Notes: generated by a model from the sequence alone, not told the origin. Shown: positions 49,215-61,944, counted from the stretch's first letter. The stretch: DNA of 64,000 nucleotides from Ceratotherium simum simum (GCF_000283155.1 NW_004454177.1:20862304-20926303); one strand, 5' to 3'. A program made the numbers and translations.

Positions 49215-50199
49215 GATGAGTTTGAGGGAATAAAGTTGGGAAAAGTTATGTTTTGGTAGATCAAAAGATTTTGTTTGAAACCATCAGAAATGAGAGTTAA
49301 GGCAGAAAAGAGAGAATGAGTGCAAACTTCATCCTACAGACTGTGCCAAAGCTTGAGGAAGGCGTTGACAAGATCAAAGCAGAATTTCAAGAAGATTAAA
49401 GAGAGGACAGTATAGACTATGTTAATATATATAAATTATATAACCATTAAACGTGAATGCACCTCTTATTTGCTCTGATATATTAAAGGAGACCTCTTCT
49501 TATTTGATAAGGGTAAAAGTGTTTGGTATATCCCAATAAGAAAGAGAAGGTGAAGGATGTGGGTATGAGAAGCAAGGGGGAAAAAAAGTCAAAGATAACT
49601 TTGATACAAGAAGTAATACACCAGTATTAATAGAATTAAAGAAATGAGAAGTGGGAGCAAATTTGAGAAAAATGGTGATGTGTGAGATTTCACATGTGTC
49701 ACTAAAAATGGTAGTCTGAGTCCTGGTAACCAGTCAGCGGGCAGCACAAAAGTCAGGCAATGAAATCATGACCTGGGAGACATTCACCAAGATGTTATAG
49801 ATAGTATGAAAGTAGAAGAGATGTCAGGCACACAAATTGAAGGATAAGAATAGAGGTATAAGGTTAGAACCGAAGGGGTTCCCTTCATTAAGGAAGTGGG
49901 GATAAGAGGAACCAGCTGAAAGCATATTTGGTGATATGTGGAAACCCAAAATCTGGGTTTCTAAAAGGAATTCTTTTCCCTTTGACTTCTTTCCTTATTA
50001 AAGAAGTAATACATATTCATTATTGTAAGTTTATTCATTATTACAACAGAAACATAAAGATAATAAAAATTAACAAATATTTAATGAATTTTTATTTAAT
50101 TAATATTAATAATTAATATTTTGATTTTTATTTAATTAATATTTTAATTTGAATATACTGTTGAAATTAATAAAATAATAAAAACAGCAATCCCACTGT

Positions 50200-51120
50200 T
50201 AATATTTCTATGTGTAACACACATATACACAAGCTTACTTTAAATAAGGCTCAATAATACTGTACATTCTGGCTTAAGCTTTGCTTTTTTTCCACTTAAG
50301 CTAATGCATATTTCCCAATGTCTTTAAATGATTTTCCAAATAAAACTTTTCACAGCCACATTAACTCCATTTTTGGTCAAACTATATTTGTATATTTATC
50401 CCAATCATTCTTTGTACCATTTCAGATGTTTCTAAATTTCTGCATTGTGAATAACTCTTGGATCAACGTATTTATATGATTTATTTTTATGCTCATCTCT
50501 GATAATTTCTCTTGGGTAAATTCCTGCCAAAAGAAATCATTTCAACTATCTTGCATATTTAAAGTTTGTTGAAATATGTCATGAAATTTACCGCAAGAAT
50601 GATTGAATGATTTTATGTTCCCACCAGAAAGCAAAAGTGTGCTCACTTTCCCATACCTCCATTAACAGTAGATAGTATCTTTTAATAAATTACAATAATA
50701 TCCTGCTGCTATTATTAATTTGCAATGTTTTTGGAACATGTGACAATGAAAGTTACAATATTCACATTCACTATAGTTTATATTTCTTCCTTGATCAAAT
50801 GGCCTTTCATATTCTTAGCCCATTTTTTCCACTGAAGACTTTACCTTTTTCACATGGATTTGCAAAGATATCTTGTTTATAAGAGATGGTAATCCTGTGT
50901 CATATGCTATATAAATTCCCCAACACTTTGCCTTTTAATTTGATAATATCTTTTGAAATAGACAGATTATTTTTATGCATTCCAGTCTTTCTACATTTCC
51001 TTTGTGATCTCTTCCTCTTGTTTTATGCTTAGAAAGAAATTATCCATTCACATATCAAATATAACTTCTTTTCATCTACTGTAAAGCCTATAATCTTGAC
51101 AAGTCTGTTTCCAATTCTGT
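50200..51120. mobile_element. probable old L1 3' region
   Basis: AT-rich, with phrases such as CATTGTGAATAACTCTTGGA, CATTAACAGTAGATAGTATC and AAATGGCCTTTCATATTCTT that resemble LINE 3' untranslated sequence. Low certainty. Confidence 0.4.
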
Positions 51121-51545
51121 TTACTCCAATAATCCATCTAATTGATGGTCTTGGAGCTTTATCAACACAAGCTGACCCCTAATTCAGTGCTGGAAATGGG
51201 CAGTCACTTATTTTCCACGAGCAAAATGAACAAGGAGTCATTTTGTGCAGGTGAGAAGGCACAGAGGGGTCCTTTCTGAGAACAACTTAGGCTTGGTGCT
51301 TAGAGAAGGACATGAGCTGCTCTGGAAAGGAACAGGTGGCATTTAAGGCCATGTTATGGAATTAAACATGTGTGTGTGGAAGCATCTCCCTATAACAGGT
51401 CTGATTCCTGGAAGGGTAGAGGGGGGAAAAAAAACCCAAGCTACATATTTCCCTGTCTATATTATGTGTTCTGAGGAGTTGCTCTGGCACAACTTGTGTG
51501 GTGTGTTGTGTTGTGGACTGTGCCTCTTGGAGGGGAGGGGCGTAT

Positions 51546-51547
<2 letters not shown>

Positions 51548-51586
<39 letters not shown>
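51548..51586. repeat. TG microsatellite
   Basis: About 19 uninterrupted TG units, the longest dinucleotide run in the window; likely length-polymorphic. Confidence 0.95.
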
Positions 51587-51588
<2 letters not shown>

Positions 51589-53199
51589 TGGGGCAAGTGG
51601 AGGATGTTACTAACCATGTTATAGGTTTTTCCAGCCTCCAACTAAATATAGAAGCAGAATGGATATTCACCATAGCCTAACGGATTGAGGGCCACTAACA
51701 AGCAAATTATTAAATATTGAGCTAGGTTGTCAGGGAAAATTGAAGCATATCCTCTAGAGGACTGTAAAATTAGGATAAAGTTAGCATTTGCTTGATGTTT
51801 TAAGCAATGTCTTGTCTAAGCATGGCCTCTCATATTCACCAAGAAGCTGATAAAGCTATAACCCTTTAGAGACTCTAAAAACCACACTTGATTTTGAGGC
51901 AGTTTTTAAAATGATACCTGGCCGTGGCACAGCAGACAATGGTAGACTGCAGATGATTATGGGAGCATTTCTCCACCTGACTACATCTACACACTGTACT
52001 CTCTCTTAGGTTTATTCTAGTGCAATGTTTAAAGAGAAATGTGAGCATTTAAGAAGTCTGGAACATACGAATATAATATTAAATTAGAACATAGTACTTC
52101 ATAAGAGTAAATCTGTCCTTGAAGATTAAAAACATAATTTTCCTTAATGGCAGATTTTTCTCCATTTCACTTCAGCCACAAAACCTTTCCATTGGCACAC
52201 AACTATAGATTAAATTATCTTCTTTTGACAGCAGGTGTTAATAAGATATAGGTTATAATGTACTCATGTTTAAATAACAAAACTTCCCAGTAGTAAGTAA
52301 TTTCTTCATTTCTAAAGGAAGAAATTCAATTCCCTCAATGAGAACATGAGAGTGTAGAAAGAAGGAAAGGTTAAAAGTAACCCTGCCATGACTTTTTGAT
52401 GCAGTTGGAACTATAGTCAAACTCAAAGTCGTCATAAGAAAACGAATAAGGGGAGCAGAGGACCAGGGAAAGTTTGAAAAGCAATTCAGTAAGGGAGGTG
52501 GCTTTGCTAAGGAAGGAACAGGATGAGGCATTTGAAAGTGGTTCTGCATTGTGATACCTACAAGTAACAGAGGGAAGAGGAAGGAGACTAAAGGAGACTC
52601 AGCATGGGACAAGGTTCCCTGTGAAGGTCTGGAGAGCAGTAGAGAGCCACAGGTGAACTAGCTCAACAACTTCCAACCCACAGCTCTGAGACGCCCCACT
52701 GGATACTGAAATGTGGGTGGTGTTTCAAGATTTTATTGCTGCTAAGATGATAGTGGCAAAAGGGTTCGATTTTTTTTTTTTTTTTAATATATCCCATCAC
52801 TGGAACCAGAACTGCATTATTCCTCAGTAAAACGACTACTTAATTTTTACTAATTATAGTTAAAACACTATCAATGAGAAGAACAGACGTTTCAGAAAAA
52901 GGGAAAAAATGGACTATACATATGTATACATGGTAGTAAATATTTCTGTTGACTTGTTCTTTAAGAAAATTGATGTAAAACAATTGAGATTTTAAAACAT
53001 GTAATTATAGATCTTTTTCTTCCCCTAATGCCGAAGCAATGCCTTAAAAACAGGTATTTTTAATTTAATATAAAAGCTATAACATGAATTTGGTAGGTCC
53101 TGCCATTTAAAATACGCCCACTAAGAAGAAAAGAAAAAGTCTTGTTGCATCCTTTCTCATTGTTGAAGGAAATACTAATCTTTCACTCGAAATTGTTAA

Positions 53200-53290
53200 C
53201 ATTAAATGTCCTAAGGCATGTAAAATGCTCAGCACAGTGCCTGTGCATAGTAAGTGCTTAATTAACTATTCTTATTATCATTTTATTAAA
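53200..53290 (+). repeat. MIR 3' fragment
   Basis: TGTAAAATGCTCAGCACAGT and TAGTAAGTGCTTAATTAACT match the MIR 3' end. It lies 95 bp from the BAR exon. Confidence 0.7.
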
Positions 53291-53384
53291 CAGTAGCAGA
53301 TTCTGAGATACTTGTACCTTTGGAAATTTGAACTTCACATGCCTTAATGCTAATGCCTTGCCACGTTTAATTGGAAAAGCTTAC

Positions 53385-53486
53385 CTCTTGCAAATGAGAC
53401 TCCTTTTTCTTTGCAGACAAATTCAAATGTTTGTCAAGAATAGAATAGTATTTTTCACTCTCCTTGTCAAACTTCTTCTTTCCATC
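53385..53486 (-). CDS. ARHGAP42: ARHGAP42 exon: BAR domain, mid part
   Basis: First exon in transcript order within the window: 102 bp, 34 whole codons, phase 0 at both ends. It reads [14 protein letters not shown] through KKKESHLQE, about residues 129-162. This is the lysine- and glutamate-rich helix of the BAR coiled coil, whose basic residues suit contact with acidic membrane. The acceptor is ...CTAG before GATGG and the donor is GAG|gtaagc. The next exon 5' (expected to end near ...QIGAAK) was not found between here and the right edge, so that intron exceeds 10.5 kb. Confidence 0.96.
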
Positions 53487-54551
53487 CTAGAGGATAAAAA
53501 AACATCAAAACGTTCAAATTAAAGAATCAAGAAAACTTTGATTTTCACCACCCCCATCAAATGTCCAATAAAATTATTTAATAAAGATTTAGTGAGCCCC
53601 ACCTATGTGCTAAACTTAATGAAGTAGAATAGGAAGAAGGATGTAAAAAAAAGGTCATTTGAATCTGTATTCTGCTCTCAAAGAAGTTCATGGAACTACA
53701 GCATGGAGGAGGCCAGGCTGCTTACAGCTGAATCTCTTGGAGCGAGTCACAGCTGCCTCTCAACAAGAGATTCTGATCTAGAAAGTCTGGGTTAGGACCA
53801 AGAAAAAATGTCTTTTTTAGGCTTTTCAGTGATTTAGATAAGTTCACATATAACCAGCTTAGAGAACCACTTGCACAGACTCTTTTCAAGGAATCATATT
53901 TCTCAGCCACAAAAAGACACCTGGTATTTCAAACAACTCATTCTTGACAGGGAGGAAAGCAGACTTTTAAATGCTGGTGGCTTGAAATAATTAAATAAGA
54001 CAATTCAAAGTCAAATCAAAAGGATTAGCAACATCTGTATCATACACTCTGAACATAACTCTAATAGTCGACCTTTGCTTATCCTTAAAATGACGCTTTT
54101 TTGTGGGAGTAGCTGTAAACAAGCTGGCCTTTTATGGGGGGGAGATAACCTTTTATCCTATGGCATGCTTCTATAGAAACGCAAATAGAATAAAATCCTA
54201 AAGGAAACAGGACATGCCTGGGCATATAATCTTCTCCAACTATAAATGTTATCCACCAGGTATGTTTTTTCCATTTATGAGTCCCTATGAAATAAACACT
54301 AGGTAACCACACTCATAAATTTCATTGGCCAAAGAAATACTATTCCTTGCTTTTATTTCAGTGTTTCTGGAACTGCAATCTGGACCACTTGAATCAGAAT
54401 CAAATATTTTTAAGCCTATTCATAATGCAGATTCCTATTTCTCGCATCCAGAGATTCAGGCATTGTTATTTTTAAAAAGCTCTATGATTATTATGCATAA
54501 TGCTTTGCTTCCTTATTTGTAGAAGTACTTGAAAGAGGTTACTTAAAAATA

Positions 54552-54592
54552 ATGGATGATGGATGATGGATGGATGGATGGATGGATGGATG
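54552..54592. repeat. ATGG microsatellite
   Basis: GATG/GGAT units, seven near-perfect at the right end, followed by a purine-rich tract to 54650. Confidence 0.93.
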
Positions 54593-55249
54593 AGGGGAGG
54601 GAGTGGAGGGGATAGGGAGAAAAGGAGGAAGGGGGAAAGACAGGAAGGCCTCTGGTCTGTCTTTCCCATTATTCTGAGGTTGTCAGATCCAGGTTAACCT
54701 ATCCAGGTAATTCTATTTTGATCCACTGTGACTCCGAACATTTTCTCTCCTCAATTATACTCCCAGGCACCTCTCATGATCCAGTTCCTTGTATGGAACT
54801 TTAGAAAGTTAACTGGTAAAACTGTACTGAATGGGAAGAGCAAGTAGGGTTCTGGTTTAAGAGTTCAAGTCACTTTTAGACAATTTAAGAAGTATTGTTA
54901 AATTTATATATTAAAGTAATAAACCTGTAAATGAGGGGGGAAAAGTCAAAATCCTCAAAGGATTTTTTTTATCTAAGGAAAAAATGTGGTCCTACCAGGA
55001 GAAACACAATTGGAAAATAGAGAATAGAACTGCCATCCAAAAAGGGTCTGTTGAGGAACTCACATAACAAAATGTGGAGCAGCAGACCCAAAAGGAAGCA
55101 GAGAAGCCCAAGGTTCAGGATGGGAGGAGCTTGTCCTCTCCACTGCTGGAACAGACACCTGGGTGAACATTTCATCTTTTGCTCAGTGGATGTTACTCTT
55201 TAATCGGACATTTCATGCCCACAAGGGACCTGCCCAATCTCTCTTTCCA

Positions 55250-55580
55250 AAAGTCTCTCTCACTAGCCACTTTGTAGCTCCTATTCTTGCTCCTTTCTTT
55301 TCTCTCTACAAACCATCCCTCCTCTGACATAAATGTTCATTTCTTCCAATTTCCACATATTCAAATTTTATCTACTTTCAGCATCCAGCTCAAATAGACC
55401 TCATCCAAAAGTCTCCTCCATCAACATTCTCTCCCTGTGAATACTCATATAGCTTTGGGTTTCTTATGGTATTCATGCTCTACATCATAGCAGAGAAATT
55501 TATATATACACCCTATCCTCTTTAAAATTGAATATTTGAGAGAGTGCTTAGTAAATATTTAATGAACAAGTGAAATTCAT
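55250..55580 (+). mobile_element. L2 LINE 3' fragment
   Basis: CAGCTCAAATAGACCTCATC, GTCTCCTCCATCAACATTCT and GAGTGCTTAGTAAATATTTA with AATGAACAAG fit a worn L2 3' end. Confidence 0.6.
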
Positions 55581-57429
55581 CTTCTTATAACACTGGCCAC
55601 CACAGTCCCTCACAGACATTCCATTTGTTCGAAACAACCAATATCCCTTGTACAAGGGACAATTCTGCAGAAATGGCCTGAACTCAAACCCAATGGTACA
55701 TGAACGTGTGGGGGCAACCAGCTGCATTACAGTCTAGTACATAAAACGGACTCATTTCCATCTCACAATAGGGGGCTTAACACTTCTCACTGTGCATAAA
55801 AGAAGAAACTAGTCGAAGGAGAAGAGAACACAGCTGTGGTGACTACACTTGCATCTTTGTTTTCAGTCAGTGTTTGATGGCATTTTTGGATGTGTTAATT
55901 CAGTGCCAACACATCAGCATTCCTGGCAACACAAAAATCATTCCCAGAAGCACTTCCTGGACTCTTATTCAAACTCTGGCCCTTCACACCATCAGTCCAG
56001 CAAAAAAGATATACTCAAAGGCTCCAATGATGTAGATAACAAAAACATACTCAGTTCTAGCATAAAATTAAAGATTTGAGTTAAAAGAGTAGGCCACATG
56101 AAGGACAACTATAATCTAGGGAAGCATGTTCTTGAAAACAAAGAGCACTTCTCCTTGCAACTCACATCTCCCCAAAAAGCCATGAATTACTGCTCACATC
56201 AGCCAAGTTTTATTTGGACATAGTAACTTAATACCATGGACCTAACTCTTATCTCGTGTTGCTTGTTGTGGATATCAAGCTAAGAATTTCTCTGAAACCA
56301 GTGCTGCAGAGGGAAAGGAAAAACAACCCATGAATCTTTACTAAATGCTGTGCATGATCACTGTCTTCTTATCGTGAGGGCACGATTCAAAAAAAAGACG
56401 ACTACATTATAATGGTATGTTTTCTGTAAATCCATAGTAAGTGCATTTGAACTAGGTAATCATTTAAAATGAAGCCACATATATGTATGTATATATTTGT
56501 GTGATATGTGTGTCTGTCTGTGTGTATATATAAATAAAAAATTTTAACATAGATCACCAAAAATGGCAAACTAGTCCCTAAACACAATTATAGCTGGCAA
56601 AAGTATAAGTTCCGGGTCTGCAACCAAGAATTTGTTTTCCAACCTACACTGCATTTACTCTGAGCACACTGATATTATCACTGAGTTTCTAAGATTAGCA
56701 AATGTGGTCATGCCACACCTTCATTTTTACACGTTGAAGTGAGGAATGGGAGGAAACCACTACAGCAAAAACTTCAAGTGTCAGTTTTGCTCTTAAAGTT
56801 GCTGTACGTAACAAAAAACTGTCAAATATTTATAAAAACTATAGGTCTATCAAGTAGATAAAAAACATTAAATTATACATAATTGTTAAAAACAAGGCCA
56901 AACCACTGCCTTCCACTGACCACGAGAGGGTACCAAAGAGAAGGAATAGACTCGATCACAATATTTAGAAAATCATGAATAGTTCTCAAAATGTTATCTA
57001 ATATTTTTTCTATAAAAGACTACTGCAAAGTTTTGCTTAAACAATTACTTTAGCAACCTTTATTTTAATATTACCATGATACAAATTTTTTAAAATAAAG
57101 GAACTGAAAAAAATATTTTCTATATTTCTTTAAAAAAAATTAAGCACATATTTAAGATTTATGCGTCAGATTTTTAAGACAATCTCAATGTTGTAATTGC
57201 CACATAGGATATTGCAAAATTTCCCATGCAACTATTTATATCATCATGTTAGTATAACCATGAGCTAAATAAGCATTGTGTGTATATTTTGAAAAACACT
57301 TCAAGTAAATGCACAGTTGTAGAAACAGTAAGCTGAAAAATAATAATAAATACCAATAGCTAAATTTCTATTTCAAAAACATGTGGAATTCCTATAAACT
57401 GGTACCATGTTAGACATAGAGAAGATAAG

Positions 57430-57990
57430 ATATAACTCTGACTACCAAACTCAGCTAGACTTCTTCCTCCTCTGAAGGTGGGATTTACTCACTGCTTAGA
57501 ATGGCAGCCCAGGATGACATCACCATCTGATTCCAGAAGGGCCAGATGCTAAGATATTCCAACCACATGCTGCGTAGGAGTTTCCTGAGGTCCAAGAGAT
57601 TCCTGGTATCCAGGAACTCAAGTTGTTGAGAATCTTAGTATAGCTTACACAGCAATGGCCCTTCTGTGGGTGATTGCACCCAACCATTCCCAGTCTCCCC
57701 AATCCTTTCCCCACCAAGTCCCTCCTCCTCGATCTGCCAAAATATAGACATTCCAAAAGGGTTCCTTGCTGGGTAGTTGTACCAGCATAATTTACCACCT
57801 CTCCCCCATCCCCAATTACCTCACCACTACCACCACCAGGTGATCTCAGATTCCTAAGAACCAAAGTTTCATTTTTGCCTTTATAAGGAACTCCTACAAA
57901 CTGGACAGACAGAAAAACAGATAAACATATGCAAAGGATATGAAGGAATAAGACACAGAAGAGGAAAGCCAAAAGAGTAACAGGCATATG
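57430..57990. other. unassigned GC-richer block
   Basis: Contains an open minus-strand frame of 155 codons (57520-57987) with a hydrophobic N-terminus but no recognised domain and no splice or expression evidence. It abuts L1-like sequence on the right and could be part of an old repeat. I do not call a gene. Confidence 0.5.
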
Positions 57991-58480
57991 AAGAGTTTTT
58001 CAAACTCATTAATAATAACAGAAAAGCAAATTAAAATATTGAGATATCACATTATATCTATCAGATACTGTCAAGAATTAGAAAGTTGAATAACACTATA
58101 TGTTGAGTGCATATGGAGATATAGGAACGCTTATATACTACTGGTGGGATTGTAGAGAGGTGTAACCTTTCTAAAGAGAAATGCTGTACTATTAAGTGGA
58201 ATATATGTGTGTCCTAAGAACCAGCTTCTGGGTGTATATCCCAAAAAGATCTCATGGAAAAGTCCATAAGGAAACACTAACGAGGATGTGCATCTGTGGG
58301 TATAAGAAGATAGCCAGGGTATTCATTAGTGGACATAAAATGAATTAGATGCATAACATGCAGTGCTATGCAGAAGCTAGAAGGAAATACTACATGAGAA
58401 TGGATCTTAAAACAATTCTGAGTGTAAAATAAAGAACACAAAATAGATAAATAAAATCATTTATGTCAATTAAAAAGTCA
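57990..58480 (+). mobile_element. L1-like 3' region fragment
   Basis: TTTTTCAAACTCATTAATAA, CTACTGGTGGGATTGTAGAG and AACCAGCTTCTGGGTGTATA follow the 3' region of old L1 elements. Confidence 0.6.
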
Positions 58481-58639
58481 GGCATAGAAAATGATACCAA
58501 TTTACAAGAACATAAAACAAAAACATACACATTAAACTCATAAGAATGATTGTTATGTAAGGAGGAAAACGTGAATGAGGTATGAGTAAACGAACAAAAC
58601 AAGAGAGGGCTGTAAACTAAAAAAGAAAATAGATGAAAA

Positions 58640-59900
58640 AAAGATAAGAAAATTATGAGATAATCAGGAAGCCCAACATCTAACTAATAGAGCTACTGAA
58701 AGACAGAAAATGCAGAGAGGAAATTACCTAAAAAATAATACATGAAAATTTCCAGAACTGATACAAAAAGTTTCCATATTAAAATGGCACAATATGTACA
58801 AATCAGAATAAATGAGAAAATACCCACAAGATATATCATTATAAAATATTACAAAACCATGAATAAAAATAAAACAGAGATTTTTATTTGACCTAAAAAC
58901 AGAGGTCAAATAAAAATCATCAGAAATCAAAACAATAATGGATCCACAACAACATCACAGGTAGTTATAAAACAAAAGTGCAGTGCCCTCAAAATTCTGA
59001 GGAATAATTAATTTCAACCTCGATTTCCATATCCAGTCAAACTGTCAATCTAGATTGAGGGCAGAATAAAAATATTTACAAACATACGGGGTCTCAAAAA
59101 TTTTACCACCTATGTATGGTTTCTCAGGAGGATAGTGAGGGATGTGTTCCACTAAAATGGAGAAACAAATCAAAAAAGTAAGACATGGGATCTAGAAAAA
59201 CAATAGTTCAAAGAGGCAAAAGGAATTGCCAGGATAACTGTAACATGAACTTCCGTGAAAACAGACGGACTAATAAGCCTAAGAACTTTAAAGCAACCAC
59301 TTAAGATGAGAGTTCCAGAAGGAATGTCTCTAAAAAAAAATAAAATGGAGAAGATATCTGATGTATTTGAACATATTAAGCTATGTTTTGTAATTACATC
59401 TATGCATTTAAGAATAGAGAATTTTATGTAAATTTTTAAAGTAAGGCAATTATTAACTCCAGGAAAAACAAACACGCAAGAAAGAAAATATAATCATAGT
59501 ACCTAGTATGGCTTATCTGCAAATAATAATGACATTATTATGTAAACATTGACCACTGATTTTTAAAAATGTGACAACTATACATTTGGAAGATGGCAGG
59601 AGGGGAAATATATATGGAGAAGTAGTGATCGTGGTGCCGTAAAAGTGCTAAATACTCATGTTCCATAGTAAGCAAGTTAATTTAATAATGCCTAAAATTG
59701 AAGAAAGCAAGAAATATGAGAGTGAGTATACTATTTAGGAAAATGGAAATAAAAGTGAACCAATAACTTAAGGAATTACAAGTGGTTGTCTTTGAGGAGC
59801 AGAACTTTGGAAAAGAGCGATGGAGTAGGTAGCTGATTTATTTTGTAATTTATAAACCTTCACATATTATTACACTTTAAAAAACTACTGATGTCTTCAA
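58640..59900 (+). mobile_element. L1/HAL1-like ORF1-region relic
   Basis: GAGGGCAGAATAAAAATATT, CATACGGGGTCTCAAAAATT, TTACCACCTATGTATGG and AGTGAGGGATGTGTTCCACT match the 3' part of ORF1 and spacer in old L1M or HAL1 elements. All frames are broken. Confidence 0.55.
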
Positions 59901-60229
59901 TAAAAATTAAATTCAGTCCAAAAATGAGAGAGGAAAAGGAGAAATAACTTAGATGAGATAACAGCAAAAAAGAAGTACAAAAGTTGGAAGGGTACTAAGA
60001 AGGGAATAAAAATTACAACACAAGGAAGATAAAGTTTTCTAGGAGGGAAGAGAAAGTTTTCTAAGGGTATGCTGACAGCATGATCAAATTATTTTTTATG
60101 AATTCATTCATTAATTTGAGCCTTTATTAAATGCCCCTTTTGTGACTGGTACTGCTGCTCGGGCTGAGCAAGGCTGAGAGGAAAACTAAAAGAAGAAAAC
60201 CACCTTTCTCATGTGGCTACAAGTAGTTT

Positions 60230-60420
60230 GCATAACAGATCTCCACACACAAACCCTACAAGGTTAAGAACTATCATCCTCATTTCACAAACATGAAAAC
60301 ATTATCAGAGACAAAAAGTAATCTGAATAAGATCAGAGAGTTTAGAATAAACAGAGTGGATAACCAAAATCAATGGCCTAATTCCAAAGCCCATGCTATT
60401 TGCACAGTAAAAAGCAGCAT
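60230..60420 (-). repeat. MIR remnant
   Basis: ACTATCATCCTCATTTCACA, AAACATGAAAACATTATCAG and TTCCAAAGCCCATGCTATTT suggest a reversed MIR. Confidence 0.6.
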
Positions 60421-60443
60421 GAAAATTAAGAATACAGCACTTC

Positions 60444-60653
60444 GGGCCGGCCCCGTGGCTTAGCGGTTAAGTGCGCACGCTCCACTGCTGGCGGCCCGGG
60501 TTCGGATCCCGGGCGCGCACCGACCCACCGCTTCTCCAGCCATGCTGAGGCCACGTCCCACATGCAGCAACTGGAAGGATGTGCAGCTGTGACATGCAAC
60601 TGTCTACTGGGGCATTGGGGGGAAAAAAATAAATAAATAAAAAATTATAAGAC
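60444..60653 (+). mobile_element. ERE SINE, short CAGCAACTAG class
   Basis: Head GGGCCGGCCCCGTGGCTTAG, B-box GGTTCGGATCC, then CAGCAACTGGAAGGATGTGC and AAATA units. The duplication TACAGCACTTC is perfect (60433-60443 and 60654-60664). Much less worn than 5748, with the same short architecture. Confidence 0.95.
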
Positions 60654-61399
60654 TACAGCACTTCATTTTAACTCACCTCCCCTTTAAAATAAAGTCAGGG
60701 GTGGGGGAGTGGGCAAAGGAGACAAAGAGAGCAGAGGGGACTTCTGGTTTCTGGTCCAGCATGTCTTAGTATCCTAACAAAAAAGTAAAAAGCTGAACAA
60801 ACTGAAAAATTAACAATGCTTCTTACATCCATCAGAGTAATGAGGTCGCAGGGCAAACCACTGCTCCAAACACTAGAGAGCCAGCCAGGCAGACACAGAG
60901 AATCATAATTTAACAGAGCAGAAATCCCCTTGGGAATCTGTACTGGGATAGGAAAACCTGACCTGTAATTGGAGAATTGCTGGAGGCGCAGTATGGACCA
61001 GTCACAGAGGTAAAAACTCCGGGGGCCCAGTTTTACAGGGCCCCCCACAATTTTGTTTGTTTTACCTTCAGGAGCTCTACTAGGTTCTCACCATGAAGAT
61101 TAGAGAAAAATTCCCTCCTGCTTCGTGCAGGGGTAGGAGGAAAAGTAACCATTTTGAGGAGAAACTATTTTACCAGCACCTTCTAATAGGGTTTTATCAG
61201 AGCCTAACAGATTTGGAGGAAGCGAAATATCCAACTCCAGCCCCCTCTAGCTATCCTGTCCTGCATAACAGGGGGATGAGGGAGAGACTGAGACGCATTC
61301 ATGAAGTTCACAGTCCAAGGGCACAGGCTCACCAAAAGAGAGATCTAATCACAGGACTACAGAAGGCCTTCCCTCCCCTCATACCTCACCACCATATTA

Positions 61400-61944
61400 T
61401 AGTCGTCCATCAGTATCTGTGGGGAATTGGCTCCAGGACCCCCCAACGAATACCAAAATCTGCAGATGTTCAAGTCTCTTATATAAAATGGTGTCATATT
61501 TGCATATAACCTATGCACATCCTCCTATATGCTTTAAATCATCTCTAGATTACTTGTAATACCTAATACAGAGTAAATGCTATGTAAATACAGCCATGCA
61601 CCATGTAGTGATGTTTTGGTCAACAACAGAGGGCATGTACAAGGTCCCATAAGATTAGTATCATATAGCCTAGGTGTGTAGTAGGCTATACCATCTAGGT
61701 TTGTATAATTACACTCTATGACATTCACACAACAACAAAATCAACCAATGATGCATTTCTCAGAATATATCCCCATCATTAAGTGATACAAGACTATAGT
61801 TGTTATACCGTATTGTTCAGGAAATAATAACAAAGAAAAAAAAGTCTGTAAATGTTCAGTAGAGATGCAACCATTGTACGCCTTTTGATCCATGGTTGGT
61901 TGAATCCGTAGATGTGAAACCCACGGATATGAAGAGCTGACTGT
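61400..61944 (+). mobile_element. Tigger-family non-autonomous DNA transposon (outer)
   Basis: Begins AGTCGTCCATCAGTATCTGT and ends ATGAAGAGCTGACTGTA; these ends are rough inverted repeats around a TA target. Internal landmarks ATGGTGTCATATTTGCATAT and AAAAAAAGTCTGTAAATGTT are typical. Split by the inner element at 61591-61796. No transposase frame. Confidence 0.8.
61591..61796 (+). mobile_element. Tigger-like MITE, copy 2 (nested)
   Basis: Starts CAGCCATGCACCATGTAGTG and ends TTAAGTGATACAAGACTA. TA is present on both sides (61589-61590 and 61797-61798). Removing it rejoins the outer element's ...ATGTAAATA with GTTGTTATACC, so it is the younger insertion. Confidence 0.85.

Larger units (their letters stand above)
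46037..53384 (-). other. intron, 7.3 kb
   Basis: Contains a Tigger-like MITE (46297-46506), a probable ERV LTR (48010-48510), a small tandem duplication (49163-49214), an AT-rich probable L1 remnant (50200-51120) and a TG microsatellite (51548-51586). 46510-48000 and 51600-53190 show nothing I can name. Confidence 0.75.
256..53486 (-). other. ARHGAP42: ARHGAP42 (GRAF3) gene, internal 15 coding exons
   Basis: Span of the only gene recognised. Fifteen minus-strand exons translate to a continuous BAR-PH-RhoGAP sequence that I recognise as ARHGAP42 rather than its paralogues ARHGAP26, ARHGAP10 or OPHN1; diagnostic stretches include [20 protein letters not shown] and [23 protein letters not shown]-family proteins bind curved, phosphoinositide-rich membrane through BAR-PH and stimulate GTP hydrolysis by RhoA. 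ARHGAP42 is known as a brake on RhoA-driven smooth-muscle contraction and is linked to blood pressure. Total coding length here is 1,471 bp with no frameshift or stop, so the locus looks intact. The promoter, 5' exons, SH3 exon and 3' UTR are outside the window. Residue numbers in the exon entries count the first codon of the 53.4-kb exon as 129, taken from my memory of the human protein. Confidence 0.97.

Noticed and set aside
51548..51586. Regular short repeats that could look like an array
   Set aside because: A TG microsatellite; no spacers, so not CRISPR-like. The same holds for 4806, 21383 and 54552.
57520..57987. 155-codon minus-strand open frame with a hydrophobic start
   Set aside because: No recognised domain, glycine/serine-rich low-complexity centre, lies inside an intron of the same-strand gene, and no start context or conservation evidence.
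61093..61509. 138-codon plus-strand open frame
   Set aside because: Runs from L1 5' UTR into a DNA transposon, so it is an accident of junction.
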